64,000 nt of DNA, taken from NCBI RefSeq assembly GCF_004331685.1, contig NZ_SJSM01000007.1:62001-126000 (forward strand), read 5' to 3'. A model generated the notes under the pieces. The model had not been told where the DNA came from. It saw nothing but the letters and a program-made list of their open reading frames with translations, and searched no databases. This document shows, piece after piece, positions 44,479-53,479 of this stretch. This DNA is from Pedobacter hiemivivus (GTDB lineage: Bacteria > Bacteroidota > Bacteroidia > Sphingobacteriales > Sphingobacteriaceae). The stretch's first letter is position 1, and every line of letters begins with the position of its first letter. The position numbers and the translations under genes are program-made.

Positions 44479-44515
44479 CTTGGGAATGTTCCCATTAATT
44501 GGGAACATTCCCAAG
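44479..44515. promoter_or_regulatory. Double-dyad operator A, upstream of GH16-susC-susD
   Basis: A perfect 16-bp inverted repeat with a 5-base spacer. Each half is itself a dyad: GGGAATGTTCCC (44482-44493) and GGGAACATTCCC (44501-44512), centres 19 bp apart. The same design recurs at 51471-51503. In both places AGATAACC begins exactly 55 bases after the last base of the right dyad (44567 here). The probable ligand is the LacI-family protein encoded at 50380-51393 (inference). Confidence 0.8.
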
Positions 44516-44587
44516 ATTTATTTAATGAGCCAGCTGAGGTTGTGACGAATTAAAATGGGCAAATTTAGATAACCAAATTATAAACTG

Positions 44588-45436
44588 ATGAAAGAATATT
44601 TACTATTACCTTTAAGGGAAATGCGTCCCTTTTATACAATAGTATGTCTGCTTGTTTTTCAAATTCAAGTTAATGCACAGGCGCCAGTTGGTTATAAGCT
44701 TAGCTGGTCAGACGAATTCAATGCGACATCCCTTGATACTACAATGTGGAAATATCGTGTCGGCGTTAGTGGCACAAGCTATCAGAGATCGGAAAATGTA
44801 ACATTGGAAGATGGAAAGGTAATGATCAATTTGAAAAAAGAAACGTATAAAAATCAATCTTATACCGGCGGCGGCATCATCACAAAAAGACCAAAAAAAT
44901 ACGGCTATTATGAAACCAGGGTTAAATTGGATGGTGGATATGGTTGGCATGAAGCCTTCTGGACATCCTGGATGAGTGGCTTTGACGACAAAAATCCGGC
45001 TTATAAAAATATGGATAGGCTGGAGATTGATTGCTTCGAGCATTATGCGGAATATGCGAATAATTATTTTACTTATGGAGCAATACAATGGTGGCCCATT
45101 AAAAAAAATGCCAACAGGGATTTTGTTACCGTAAATTATGATCTAACCGCTGGTTATCAGGTTTTTGGTTTTGAGTATACCCCGGATTACCTCAATTATT
45201 ATTTTAATGGGAAATTACTCAAAACTGTAGATGTCCGAAAACTTGCGAAACACGACTTATACCTATGGTTAAGCTGCATAGCGAAAAAACCGGATGCTAC
45301 AGCGTCAGGTGCAGTATTTTTTGATTATTTAAGGTGTTATGAAATGTCCGACGCAGCTTATAAATTAAGAAAGAAAAAGTTCATTGATCAACTTGACTCG
45401 CTAAAATTACCGGTCAAATCCTTGGAAGGGATGTAA
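44588..45436 (+). CDS. Glycoside hydrolase family 16 enzyme
   Basis: 282 residues; a signal peptide ends QVNAQ. ATG 44621 is an alternative start that also leaves a signal peptide. The GH16 jelly-roll begins at YKLSWSDEFNATSLD. The catalytic motif ExDxxE reads EIDCFE: Glu146 nucleophile, Asp148, Glu151 acid/base. Substrate-cleft residues WHEAFWTSW precede it. GH16 enzymes cleave internal beta-1,3 or beta-1,4 bonds in glucans or galactans such as laminarin, agar or porphyran; the exact subfamily is not clear. It is the first gene of the SusCD arm of the locus and likely acts at or outside the outer membrane. Confidence 0.88.
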   Translation: MKEYLLLPLREMRPFYTIVCLLVFQIQVNAQAPVGYKLSWSDEFNATSLDTTMWKYRVGVSGTSYQRSENVTLEDGKVMINLKKETYKNQSYTGGGIITKRPKKYGYYETRVKLDGGYGWHEAFWTSWMSGFDDKNPAYKNMDRLEIDCFEHYAEYANNYFTYGAIQWWPIKKNANRDFVTVNYDLTAGYQVFGFEYTPDYLNYYFNGKLLKTVDVRKLAKHDLYLWLSCIAKKPDATASGAVFFDYLRCYEMSDAAYKLRKKKFIDQLDSLKLPVKSLEGM

Positions 45437-45510
45437 GATAAGTACCAAACATATACTGCAATTAGGCCATTTTTTAACTGGGAGTGGTATTAAACCAAAT
45501 ACAAATCAAT

Positions 45511-48500
45511 ATGAGAAAACTACTATTAACAATTTTTATTTCATTTATCAGCATCAGTATATATGCGCAACTGAAAACAATTTCAGGGAAAGTGCTTGAT
45601 GACCAGAGTATGCCTTTACCAGGAGTGATAGTGAAGGCGAACGGTAATACTAATGTAACGGCTATGACCAACAAGGATGGGAATTATAGTTTGCAGATAC
45701 CTGAAGTTGTAAAAACATTAACGTTTTCTTACCTCTCTTATGCCAGCCAGACCATTAGTGTAACCGGCAAAAGTGTTATTAATGTAACTTTAAAGGAAAG
45801 TGTCACTCAGCTGGAGGAAGTTATTGCTGTTGGTTATGGGACCCAAACTAAAGCCAATTTAACAGGTGCAGTAAGTTCTGTTTCTGTAAAGGAAGTAGAG
45901 GGGAGGGCATTGACATCTGCGGATCAGATTTTGCAGGGAAAGATTTCCGGTGTAACCATTGTTCAAAATTCAGGAAGGCCAGGCGATGACAATTCCGAAA
46001 TCAGAATCAGGGGTGTTTCTTCAATTGATAACAACAACGATCCATTGGTGATCATTAATGGTGTTCAGGGAAATATCAATGATGTTAACCCTAATGATAT
46101 TGAGTCGGTTTCTGTGTTAAAAGATGCGGCTTCTGCGGCCATTTATGGTTCAAGAGCTTCGGCAGGTGTAATCATTATCGAAACCAAAAAGGGGGTTATA
46201 GGTAAAGGATTGCAGGTGGAATATAATGTGACTGGTTCTATGGTAAATGCAACGCGGCTGCCCAATACGGTAGATTCTTACACTTACGCTTCTTTATTGA
46301 ATGAAGCAAGAGCAAATGTCGCGCTGGCCCCGATTTATAATGCCAGCCAGCTGGAACTTTTTAAGAATCAGACTGATCCCAACTTTCCAAATACCAACTG
46401 GTACGATGTATATTATAAAAAGGCCTATATGCAAAACCATTACCTGAGCTTAAGAGGAGGGGAGAAAAATTATAAATTCTCCAATTCCGTTGGATACAAA
46501 GATCAGGATGGAATATTGACCGGTACATCATCAAAAAGGCTATCCTACAACAGTAATCTAAATGGCAGCTTTGTTAAAAATAAAGTACGGATCAATTTGG
46601 GCCTGGTAGGTTATTCTGAAAAAGGAAAGGAATTGATTTCACCAACAAGTACGGCTTTGGCGGAAATTTCAGGCTCTCTACCAACAGCATTCATTCAATC
46701 TATAGACACACTTACTGGTGATCCCAATTTATATAGTTATCCGGGAAGATTTTTAGGTGCGATGAATTTAGGCGGAGGAATAGAAAATAAACTGAACAGC
46801 CTTAATTCAAGGGCAAGTGTAGAGATCGAGCCTGTTAAAGGGCTGATCGGAAAGATTTTGTTGGGTAATAATAAATTAAAAACAGACTATGTCAATTTTA
46901 CACCAAGGTTTTATACTTCTGGTACCTATGAAGAAACGGCTATTAACCTGAGGGAATCGAGTCTTGAAAAAAGGAATTCTCAAAGCGACCTGAATACATT
47001 TTTAGCTACTTTAGAATATGCGCTAAAAAAGAATAAACACGATTTTAAGTTCCTGGCAGCGCATGAACGGCTAGAGATGATTTATAGTTATGATGCCGGA
47101 AGTGTTAAAAACCTTTCTTCAAACCAGCCAATATTCAATTATGGTGATCCAACCTCTCCATTTTTAAGCAGTGCAGCAAATGAAACGGCTACAGCTTCTT
47201 TTTTCGGTCGTGTCAATTACTCCTATGCCGGGAAATATTTGTTGGAACTGAATATGAGAAGGGATGGTTCTTCCCGTTTTGCTGATGGTAGGAAATGGGG
47301 CAATTTCCCATCAATTTCCGGGGGATGGAGAATAAGCGAAGAACAATTTTTTAAAGGGCTTAAGAAAGATGTTTACTTGAAACTAAGGGGCTCATGGGGT
47401 AGGTTAGGCAATCAAAACATCTTTACACAGTATGCGTTTGCTGATCAAATGAGCGGTTCAGAATATTATGCATTCGGAAATGCCATTGTACCGGGTAGAG
47501 GAACCATAATTCTTGCGAATAAAGATACTAGATGGGAAACTACTGAGCAATTTGACGCGGGACTCGATATGATATTGTGGAACAGATGGAACATTACTTT
47601 TGATTATTTCAATAAGAAAACATATGACATTCTTGCCCGTGTAACTATTCCTCCTTCATTAGGTGTTTCGGTACTCCCTTACCAAAATATTGGGAACATG
47701 GTAAATAAAGGGGTAGAGATGAGTATTGGTTATAATGCCCCGATAAAGGCGGATAAAATTAACTACGGCTTTACCGTAAATGCCAGTTACATTACCAATA
47801 AACTAACGTCGCTTGGTGGTCTGTCTTATGTAGATCATAGCACTACCAACAGGAGTGTTGTTGGAGAACCGTTCTCTTCATTTTATGGGTATAAGGTGGA
47901 TGGAATTTATCAGGTCTCTGATTTTACCTGGCAAAACAATAGCGATCCTGCTGTGCCACATGCAAGCCGGACGTACCTCTTAAAATCGGGAATGCCTAAC
48001 GTGTCTGGCGTAATGACCAGCCCCGCACCCGGAGATATAAAAATAAGTGATGTTAAAAACGACGGTGTGATCAATGCAGACGACAAAACGCTTATAGGTA
48101 ATCCCATTCCTAAATTTCAATATTCATTTACTGCAAACGTATCTTATAAAAACTTTGGTTTAAATGTAATTGGACAGGGTACAGGTCGTACGGATGCCTA
48201 TATGAATGGTAACCTGATTGCTCCATATTTTAACACTACAGGACCATTGCTGACAAGTATGGTTACTGACCGCTGGACATTTGATAATCCTTCTGATAAG
48301 TATCAAAGGATATATGTAGACAAGGGGCGTGATGCACTAATCACAAGCTACAACATTTACAATGCTTCTTATTTCAGACTAAAAAGTGTGCAATTATCAT
48401 ACACCTTAAAAAGCTCGTTTACCAAGAAATTTGATGTGAGCAGGTGCAGGATATTTTTCAATGCGGAAAACCTGTTCCTGATTTCGGACTTCCCGGAAGG

Positions 48501-48591
48501 CTTTGATCCGGAAAGACGTTCTACAAATGTTACTGCAGCTTTTCATCCACAGGTGGCCACTTATTCTTTAGGTGTTAACCTTAATTTTTAA
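45511..48591 (+). CDS. susC: SusC/RagA family TonB-linked outer-membrane transporter
   Basis: 1026 residues from ATG 45511 (an upstream GTG at 45484 would spoil the signal peptide ISIYAQ). A carboxypeptidase-like repeat domain (ISGKVLDDQSMPLPGVIVKA) is followed by the TonB plug (EEVIAVGYGTQTKANLTGAV, GKISGVTIVQNSGRPG, IRIRGVSS) and a C-terminal beta-barrel ending LGVNLNF. It imports oligosaccharides across the outer membrane together with SusD. A TonB box-like stretch lies before the plug. No sigma-regulator STN domain is present, so regulation is not by an anti-sigma cascade. Confidence 0.95.
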   Translation: MRKLLLTIFISFISISIYAQLKTISGKVLDDQSMPLPGVIVKANGNTNVTAMTNKDGNYSLQIPEVVKTLTFSYLSYASQTISVTGKSVINVTLKESVTQLEEVIAVGYGTQTKANLTGAVSSVSVKEVEGRALTSADQILQGKISGVTIVQNSGRPGDDNSEIRIRGVSSIDNNNDPLVIINGVQGNINDVNPNDIESVSVLKDAASAAIYGSRASAGVIIIETKKGVIGKGLQVEYNVTGSMVNATRLPNTVDSYTYASLLNEARANVALAPIYNASQLELFKNQTDPNFPNTNWYDVYYKKAYMQNHYLSLRGGEKNYKFSNSVGYKDQDGILTGTSSKRLSYNSNLNGSFVKNKVRINLGLVGYSEKGKELISPTSTALAEISGSLPTAFIQSIDTLTGDPNLYSYPGRFLGAMNLGGGIENKLNSLNSRASVEIEPVKGLIGKILLGNNKLKTDYVNFTPRFYTSGTYEETAINLRESSLEKRNSQSDLNTFLATLEYALKKNKHDFKFLAAHERLEMIYSYDAGSVKNLSSNQPIFNYGDPTSPFLSSAANETATASFFGRVNYSYAGKYLLELNMRRDGSSRFADGRKWGNFPSISGGWRISEEQFFKGLKKDVYLKLRGSWGRLGNQNIFTQYAFADQMSGSEYYAFGNAIVPGRGTIILANKDTRWETTEQFDAGLDMILWNRWNITFDYFNKKTYDILARVTIPPSLGVSVLPYQNIGNMVNKGVEMSIGYNAPIKADKINYGFTVNASYITNKLTSLGGLSYVDHSTTNRSVVGEPFSSFYGYKVDGIYQVSDFTWQNNSDPAVPHASRTYLLKSGMPNVSGVMTSPAPGDIKISDVKNDGVINADDKTLIGNPIPKFQYSFTANVSYKNFGLNVIGQGTGRTDAYMNGNLIAPYFNTTGPLLTSMVTDRWTFDNPSDKYQRIYVDKGRDALITSYNIYNASYFRLKSVQLSYTLKSSFTKKFDVSRCRIFFNAENLFLISDFPEGFDPERRSTNVTAAFHPQVATYSLGVNLNF

Positions 48592-48609
48592 ACCATAATT
48601 GTAAAAGAT

Positions 48610-50232
48610 ATGAGAACCATAAAATATATACTTTTAAGTTGCATGGCTTGTTTGTTTTTAAGCTGTACCAAGGAGTTTCTGGACCGCAAGCCTATTGATT
48701 TTCTCGCACCTGATAATTTTAAGACAGAAAATGACATCAAGGAAGCGGTGAACGGAATTTACAGAGCATACGTCTCCGATAAAAATGAACCGATCTATAC
48801 AGACTTTATTGTTGATAATGGCTATTTCCCTGACTACAGGGACATGTGGAACAGGACTTACAACAATGAAACCAGCTACATTGTAAATAAATGGTCGAGA
48901 GATTATAAGGTGATTTTAAGAGCTAACACGGTTTTGGCTTACATAGACAATGTGAAGTTACCCGAAGCTACTTATAAACAATATAAAGGAGAAGCAACGT
49001 TTTTACGTGCGCTGGCCTATTCCGATCTGTCCTTCTTTTTCGGAGGTGTACCGATGCGCCTGAAACCGGAGGGGCTTGAAGATGCTAATAAACCCTTAAG
49101 CTCAAACGCAGATATTGTTGAGCTGGTGCTTAAAGATCTGGAAGATGCAGCTGCACTGCTGCCTGTTTCTTATGCTGCTTCTGAAAAAGGAAGAGCGACA
49201 AAGGGAGCCGCACTAGCGATCAAAGCGCGTGTATTGCTTTACAATAAAAGATATGAAGAAGCGGCGGCTTACTGCGTTAAGGTTAAAGCTTTGAATTATT
49301 ATAAGATCATGCCGGATTATAAAACGATGTTCCTGCCTGAAGGGGAAGCGGGTAACCTGGAAACTATTTTTGATATGCAGTTCCAGACTAATGCGTTGCC
49401 GCAAGGTTTATCTAACTCCTGGTACGATAGGTTCTATCTCTTCTCCGGTTATCAGGTTTCTCATGATCTGTACGAACAATACTACTCTACCAATGGACTA
49501 TCGATTACAAATTCTGCTAACACGCTTTACAACCCGGCAGTAAGAACATCGGACCTGGTTGCTCCATCTACTTACGTCCTGAATGGTGGGTACGACAATA
49601 GGTTTCAGAATCGCGATCCAAGAATGCATTTTTCAATAGTGGTTCCTTACACAATTGATTCCTATAATGCGACCACAAAAGCTCCAGGCGTATTTTATCC
49701 TACAGATAAAAAAGCGGCGAATCTTACCAGTTTCAGGGTAAGGAAATATGTGGAATATACTAATTACAATGTTTCAGGTATTTCGGGAGTGAACCCAATT
49801 ATCATCAGATATGCTGACGTACTACTGATGGAAGCTGAAGCTTTAGTTGAAAAAGGTGGCTATGATCAGACCTATGTCTATTCTTTAATTAACCAAGTTA
49901 GACAGCGTACCAGTGTGATGATGCCAAAAGTTGAGACCGCAGAAGGAACAGCGCTTTCTCCTGAAGCTTTAAGGAATGTCATCAGGCATGAAAGAAGAGT
50001 AGAGTTTGCATTTGAAGGTTTAAGGATCTTTGACATTATGCGTTGGGGAATAGGGACCGATACTTACAAAGATCTCAAGGGGTTTAACCCGGCAAAATTA
50101 ACCCGGTTTGCATCTACTGGCATCGTTTATGAGATCACAACAGCATTGGCGCGTACGCCCTTTGATGCTTCAAAAGGATATCTATGGCCGATACCAAAAA
50201 CGGAGTTAGATGCGAACAAGGGAATAAATTAA
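48610..50232 (+). CDS. susD: SusD/RagB family glycan-binding lipoprotein
   Basis: A 540-residue lipoprotein (LFLSC, Cys19) with the helical TPR-like SusD fold: FLDRKPIDFLAPDNFKTENDIKEAVNGIY (in parts), YSDLSFFFGGVP, YADVLLMEAEAL, IRHERRVEFAFEGLRIFDIMRWG (in parts). It forms the lid of the SusC transporter and binds the glycan at the cell surface. It lies 18 bases after susC and is followed by a perfect 20-bp hairpin terminator. Confidence 0.95.
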   Translation: MRTIKYILLSCMACLFLSCTKEFLDRKPIDFLAPDNFKTENDIKEAVNGIYRAYVSDKNEPIYTDFIVDNGYFPDYRDMWNRTYNNETSYIVNKWSRDYKVILRANTVLAYIDNVKLPEATYKQYKGEATFLRALAYSDLSFFFGGVPMRLKPEGLEDANKPLSSNADIVELVLKDLEDAAALLPVSYAASEKGRATKGAALAIKARVLLYNKRYEEAAAYCVKVKALNYYKIMPDYKTMFLPEGEAGNLETIFDMQFQTNALPQGLSNSWYDRFYLFSGYQVSHDLYEQYYSTNGLSITNSANTLYNPAVRTSDLVAPSTYVLNGGYDNRFQNRDPRMHFSIVVPYTIDSYNATTKAPGVFYPTDKKAANLTSFRVRKYVEYTNYNVSGISGVNPIIIRYADVLLMEAEALVEKGGYDQTYVYSLINQVRQRTSVMMPKVETAEGTALSPEALRNVIRHERRVEFAFEGLRIFDIMRWGIGTDTYKDLKGFNPAKLTRFASTGIVYEITTALARTPFDASKGYLWPIPKTELDANKGIN

Positions 50233-50240
50233 TCAGTATA

Positions 50241-50280
50241 AAAAAGAGCTTCAAAAGATTAATCTTTTGAAGCTCTTTTT
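50241..50280. terminator. Terminator between susD and the LacI gene
   Basis: A perfect 20-bp inverted repeat, AAAAAGAGCTTCAAAAGATT and its complement with no spacer. A-tract and T-tract ends make it bidirectional for the convergent genes. Confidence 0.9.
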
Positions 50281-50288
50281 CTGCTCGT

Positions 50289-50372
50289 CGTCATCCTGAA
50301 TTTATTTCAGGACCCCTCTTGAGCAGGTTTTGAATGGCAGGTGCGAGGTCCTGAAATAAATTCAGGATGACG
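50289..50372. repeat. Palindromic interspersed repeat, copy 2
   Basis: 84 bp with left arm 50289-50318 and right arm 50345-50372. The left arm is base-for-base the same as that of copy 1 at 25227-25256, while the centre differs. It lies between two convergent genes. Confidence 0.85.
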
Positions 50373-50379
50373 AATACCC

Positions 50380-51393
50380 TTAGCTTGAATTTCTGATGAT
50401 TAACTCTGTCTTCAGTACCTTCGTTACCGCCTTCCAGTCACTTACATCTCTGTTGATCTGTTCTATTAATAACTGTGCGGCAGTACTGCCAATCTCCGAT
50501 ATAGGTTGGGCGACAGTCGTTAATGAGGGGGCAATTAAATCGGAAGCATAATCATTACTAAAGCCAATGATCGCAATGTCTTCCGGAATTCTCAACCCTT
50601 TTTTCTTTATGATCTGAATGGCCTCTATCGCCGTTGGATCGTTTACTGCAAAAATTGCATCAGGAGGATTTTCTAAACTTAAAAGATGATTGATATAAAT
50701 CTTAACTTTTGATACTTCTAGATTATAAGAGATGATCAGTTCTTCATCAATCACCATATTGTTTTTTCTTAAGGCCGATTTGTAGCCCTCCAGTCTATTT
50801 GCGCTTATCTTTAATGAAGCCGGACCGGCCAGATGGGCGATTCTCTTCCTTCCACTCTTAATCAGGTAATCTACTGCGTTAAAGGCCCCTTCAAAATCAT
50901 CAACAATTACTTTCGGGACTTTCATCTCATCGCATACACGGTTAAAAAAGACAATGGGAATGCCTTTTCTTTCAAATACTTTTAAATGATCATAATTCCT
51001 TGTTTCTCTGGTGATGGAAATGAGTATGCCATCAACCTGATTGGCAAGCATCACTTTTGTGTTCGCGACTTCGGTTTCATAAGTTTCATTGGATTGGCTG
51101 AAGACTGTATTGTAACCGGCCTGTGTGGCAACCTCCTGCGCGGCGATAACGATCTGAGGGAAATAAGAGCTTGAAAATTCAGGAACGATAATACCTATCG
51201 TATTGGTTTTTTTGCTGATGAGACCAATGGCCAGCATGTTTTTCTGATAATCCAGTTTTTCCGCAAGTTCTAACACTGCCTCTCTGGTTTTGATACTAAC
51301 ATTTGCATGCCCTGTTAAAACTCTTGACACCGTTGACTTTGATAGGTTTAGTTCCTTTGCAATGTCGATAATGGTAACCTGGTGTTTTTTCAT
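50380..51393 (-). CDS. LacI family transcriptional regulator
   Basis: 337 residues. The N-terminal helix-turn-helix is TIIDIAKELNLSKSTVSRVL, followed by a hinge (LDYQKNMLAIGLISKKT) and the periplasmic-binding-protein-like sugar domain (IGIIVPEFSSSYFPQIV, AHLAGPASL, FAVNDPTAIEAI, SLTTVAQPISEIG). It is transcribed away from the GH97 arm and sits between the two arms of the locus. The double-dyad site 78-110 bases upstream of its start, and the matching one before GH16, are the likely binding sites, so it may also control itself. Confidence 0.92.
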   Translation of the reverse strand: MKKHQVTIIDIAKELNLSKSTVSRVLTGHANVSIKTREAVLELAEKLDYQKNMLAIGLISKKTNTIGIIVPEFSSSYFPQIVIAAQEVATQAGYNTVFSQSNETYETEVANTKVMLANQVDGILISITRETRNYDHLKVFERKGIPIVFFNRVCDEMKVPKVIVDDFEGAFNAVDYLIKSGRKRIAHLAGPASLKISANRLEGYKSALRKNNMVIDEELIISYNLEVSKVKIYINHLLSLENPPDAIFAVNDPTAIEAIQIIKKKGLRIPEDIAIIGFSNDYASDLIAPSLTTVAQPISEIGSTAAQLLIEQINRDVSDWKAVTKVLKTELIIRNSS

Positions 51394-51470
51394 AACTAGC
51401 TATCGTTTTGATAGGGTAAATTGGTTTATTTTTAAATATAATATATAATTGTTGTAACGGGAAATTGGAT

Positions 51471-51503
51471 TGGGAATGTTCCCTAATATTGGGAACGCTC
51501 CCA
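51471..51503. promoter_or_regulatory. Double-dyad operator B, between the LacI and GH97 genes
   Basis: TGGGAATGTTCCC (51471-51483) and GGGAACGCTCCCA (51491-51503) are separated by 7 bases, with dyad centres 19 bp apart as in operator A. The right dyad is imperfect (GGGAACGCTCCC). It lies ~78 bases ahead of the LacI start and ~104 ahead of the GH97 start. Confidence 0.8.
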
Positions 51504-51548
51504 GATGTTTTACTCTTTTGAAACTTCGTGCCTTGTTCAGCCGAATAC

Positions 51549-51556
51549 TATATTTG
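51549..51556 (+). promoter_or_regulatory. -7 promoter element of the GH97-led operon
   Basis: TATATTTG matches TAnnTTTG. The bases after it, AGATAACCAATTATAAA, recur almost unchanged ahead of the GH16 gene (44567-44584). Confidence 0.65.
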
Positions 51557-51606
51557 AGATAACCAATTATAAATTATACCCGTAAAACGGATTTAAAACT
51601 TCAGTA

Positions 51607-53469
51607 TTGAAAAGAGCAGCCCTATTTCTTAAAATTTTTCTGATTATTGTTACCACAAATACATTTGCCTTAACAAGGGGGATAAACCTGCCTATGCGCA
51701 GTCCATCAGGTAATATCTCTGCTGAGCTCTTTCCTAAAGATGGCCGCTTGTTTTATAGCATAAAAGCGGATGGCAAGCCGGTAATCGATCAATCAGAAAT
51801 GGGAATCGTAGTTGACGGGGTAGCTTACGGAAGTAAGATCACAAGTTTAAACGGATTAAAAAAAGGCACCATTTATTCTAAAAGTGGTGATAAACGCAAA
51901 GGGTATAATTTTTATAGCTTTTCTGTATTTGAAGCGTCACGCAGTTATACAATTGAATTCCGCCTTTCGAATGAAGGTGCTGCCTTCAGATATATTTTTA
52001 CTGGAACAGCTGATCAGCGGGTGATGAAAGAGCTGACTTGTTTTAGATTTCCTGAATCTCGTGTATGGTTTTTTGAAAGAAAGAACAGCTGGAAATTGAA
52101 GAGTTATGCGGGACTTTGGATCCAGACTCCTATAGATAGTTTGCCTATAATCTCAAATCAAGGTCCTGTGCAAGGTAAGCCTTTGTTGTTTGAGCTACCA
52201 GGGAAAAAGTACGCAATGCTTACAGAAGCTGCTTTATATAATTACAGCGGAATGCGCTTTAAAGCTTTAGGAAATAGGACTTTGCAAACTGATTTTACAG
52301 AAACTGGAGGATTCAGCGTTTCAGGGGATATCACCACACCATGGCGGGTTTTACTATACGCAAGCAATTTGAATGATCTGGTTAACAATACGATGATCAA
52401 TGATCTGAATCCGGAGCCTGATCCTCATTTATATGCGGATACAAAATATATCAAACCCGGCAGGTCTGTATGGAGCTGGATAACCAGAACCGCTAACTAT
52501 ATGGAGCCGAGAGAAGAAATGAAATTTATAACCGCTGCCTCCGAATTGAATTTTGAATATACTTTATTAGATGAAGGTTGGGAAACTAAATGGGCCGACA
52601 AATGGACGCAATTGAGAGATATCTGCACATTTGCGGGGACAAAGAAGGTTGGCGTATGGGTATGGAAAAATTCTAAAGGACTTAGAGATTCTTCTACGAG
52701 AGAGCGGTTTTTAGATAGCGTTAAAAACACAGGCGCTGTTGGGATCAAGACCGATTTTATGGACAGCGAAGCTAAAGAGTTGGTTGATTTTGAAATTGGG
52801 TTTTTAAAAGCTTGTGCCAAGAGAAAGTTAATGGTCAACTTTCACGGATGTCATCCGCCGACAGGGGAAAGTAAAACTTATCCTAATGAAATGACCAGGG
52901 AAGGGATCAGGGGGATGGAACTTAATATCATGAATGAGCCAATTCCGGCATGGCATAATGCAGCTCTTCCTTTTACAAGGCTTGTTCTTGGCCATGGTGA
53001 TTATACGCCCGGCCTGTTTTACAATAAAGCCAATACCACAAATACACACCAGCTCGCCTTATTTTATCTGTTCAACTCGCCTTTTCAATGTCTGGCGGAG
53101 AATCCGATAAAGTTACTGGCCGATGATAAATTCAAACCTATTATACCCCTGCTAAAAACATTGCCGGTAACCTGGGATGAAACCATCGTATTACCTGGTA
53201 GTTCAATAGCTGAGGTTGCCGCATTTGCTAAAAGAAAAGGCGATAAATGGTATGTCGTGGCAATTAACGGGACAACAGAGAAAAAAGAGATTAACTTAAA
53301 GCCATATTTCTTGACAAAATCTAAAAAGTATAAGGAAACTATAATTACAGATGCCAGGGTTGGCGACGGGTTTTTGAAAACGGAATCAACCATTAGTCGT
53401 ATTGATTTCAAAAAGATAGTTATTGGTCCTAACGCTGGGGTGGTTATTGAAATCAAACCTTTTAAGTAA
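51607..53469 (+). CDS. Glycoside hydrolase family 97 enzyme, probably retaining (alpha-galactosidase-like)
   Basis: 620 residues from a TTG; in-frame TAA at 51583 and no nearby ATG leave this start, which gives a signal peptide. GH97 features: N-terminal beta-sandwich (SPSGNISAELFPKDGRLFYSI), TIM barrel with TLLDEGWE, VGVWVWKNSKG, GIKTDFMDSE and NFHGCHPPTG...YPNEMTREG. Asp383 in KTDFM stands where the retaining GH97 clade has its nucleophile, whereas the inverting SusB clade uses a Glu base. An alpha-galactosidase or related retaining specificity is therefore favoured by inference. It begins the second arm of the locus and probably acts in the periplasm. Confidence 0.9.
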   Translation: MKRAALFLKIFLIIVTTNTFALTRGINLPMRSPSGNISAELFPKDGRLFYSIKADGKPVIDQSEMGIVVDGVAYGSKITSLNGLKKGTIYSKSGDKRKGYNFYSFSVFEASRSYTIEFRLSNEGAAFRYIFTGTADQRVMKELTCFRFPESRVWFFERKNSWKLKSYAGLWIQTPIDSLPIISNQGPVQGKPLLFELPGKKYAMLTEAALYNYSGMRFKALGNRTLQTDFTETGGFSVSGDITTPWRVLLYASNLNDLVNNTMINDLNPEPDPHLYADTKYIKPGRSVWSWITRTANYMEPREEMKFITAASELNFEYTLLDEGWETKWADKWTQLRDICTFAGTKKVGVWVWKNSKGLRDSSTRERFLDSVKNTGAVGIKTDFMDSEAKELVDFEIGFLKACAKRKLMVNFHGCHPPTGESKTYPNEMTREGIRGMELNIMNEPIPAWHNAALPFTRLVLGHGDYTPGLFYNKANTTNTHQLALFYLFNSPFQCLAENPIKLLADDKFKPIIPLLKTLPVTWDETIVLPGSSIAEVAAFAKRKGDKWYVVAINGTTEKKEINLKPYFLTKSKKYKETIITDARVGDGFLKTESTISRIDFKKIVIGPNAGVVIEIKPFK

Positions 53470-53479
53470 AATATATAAT

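Noticed and set aside
53423..53479. TTG start for GH2 inside the GH97 gene
   Set aside because: It adds residues that destroy the signal peptide; ATG 53480 gives a standard one.
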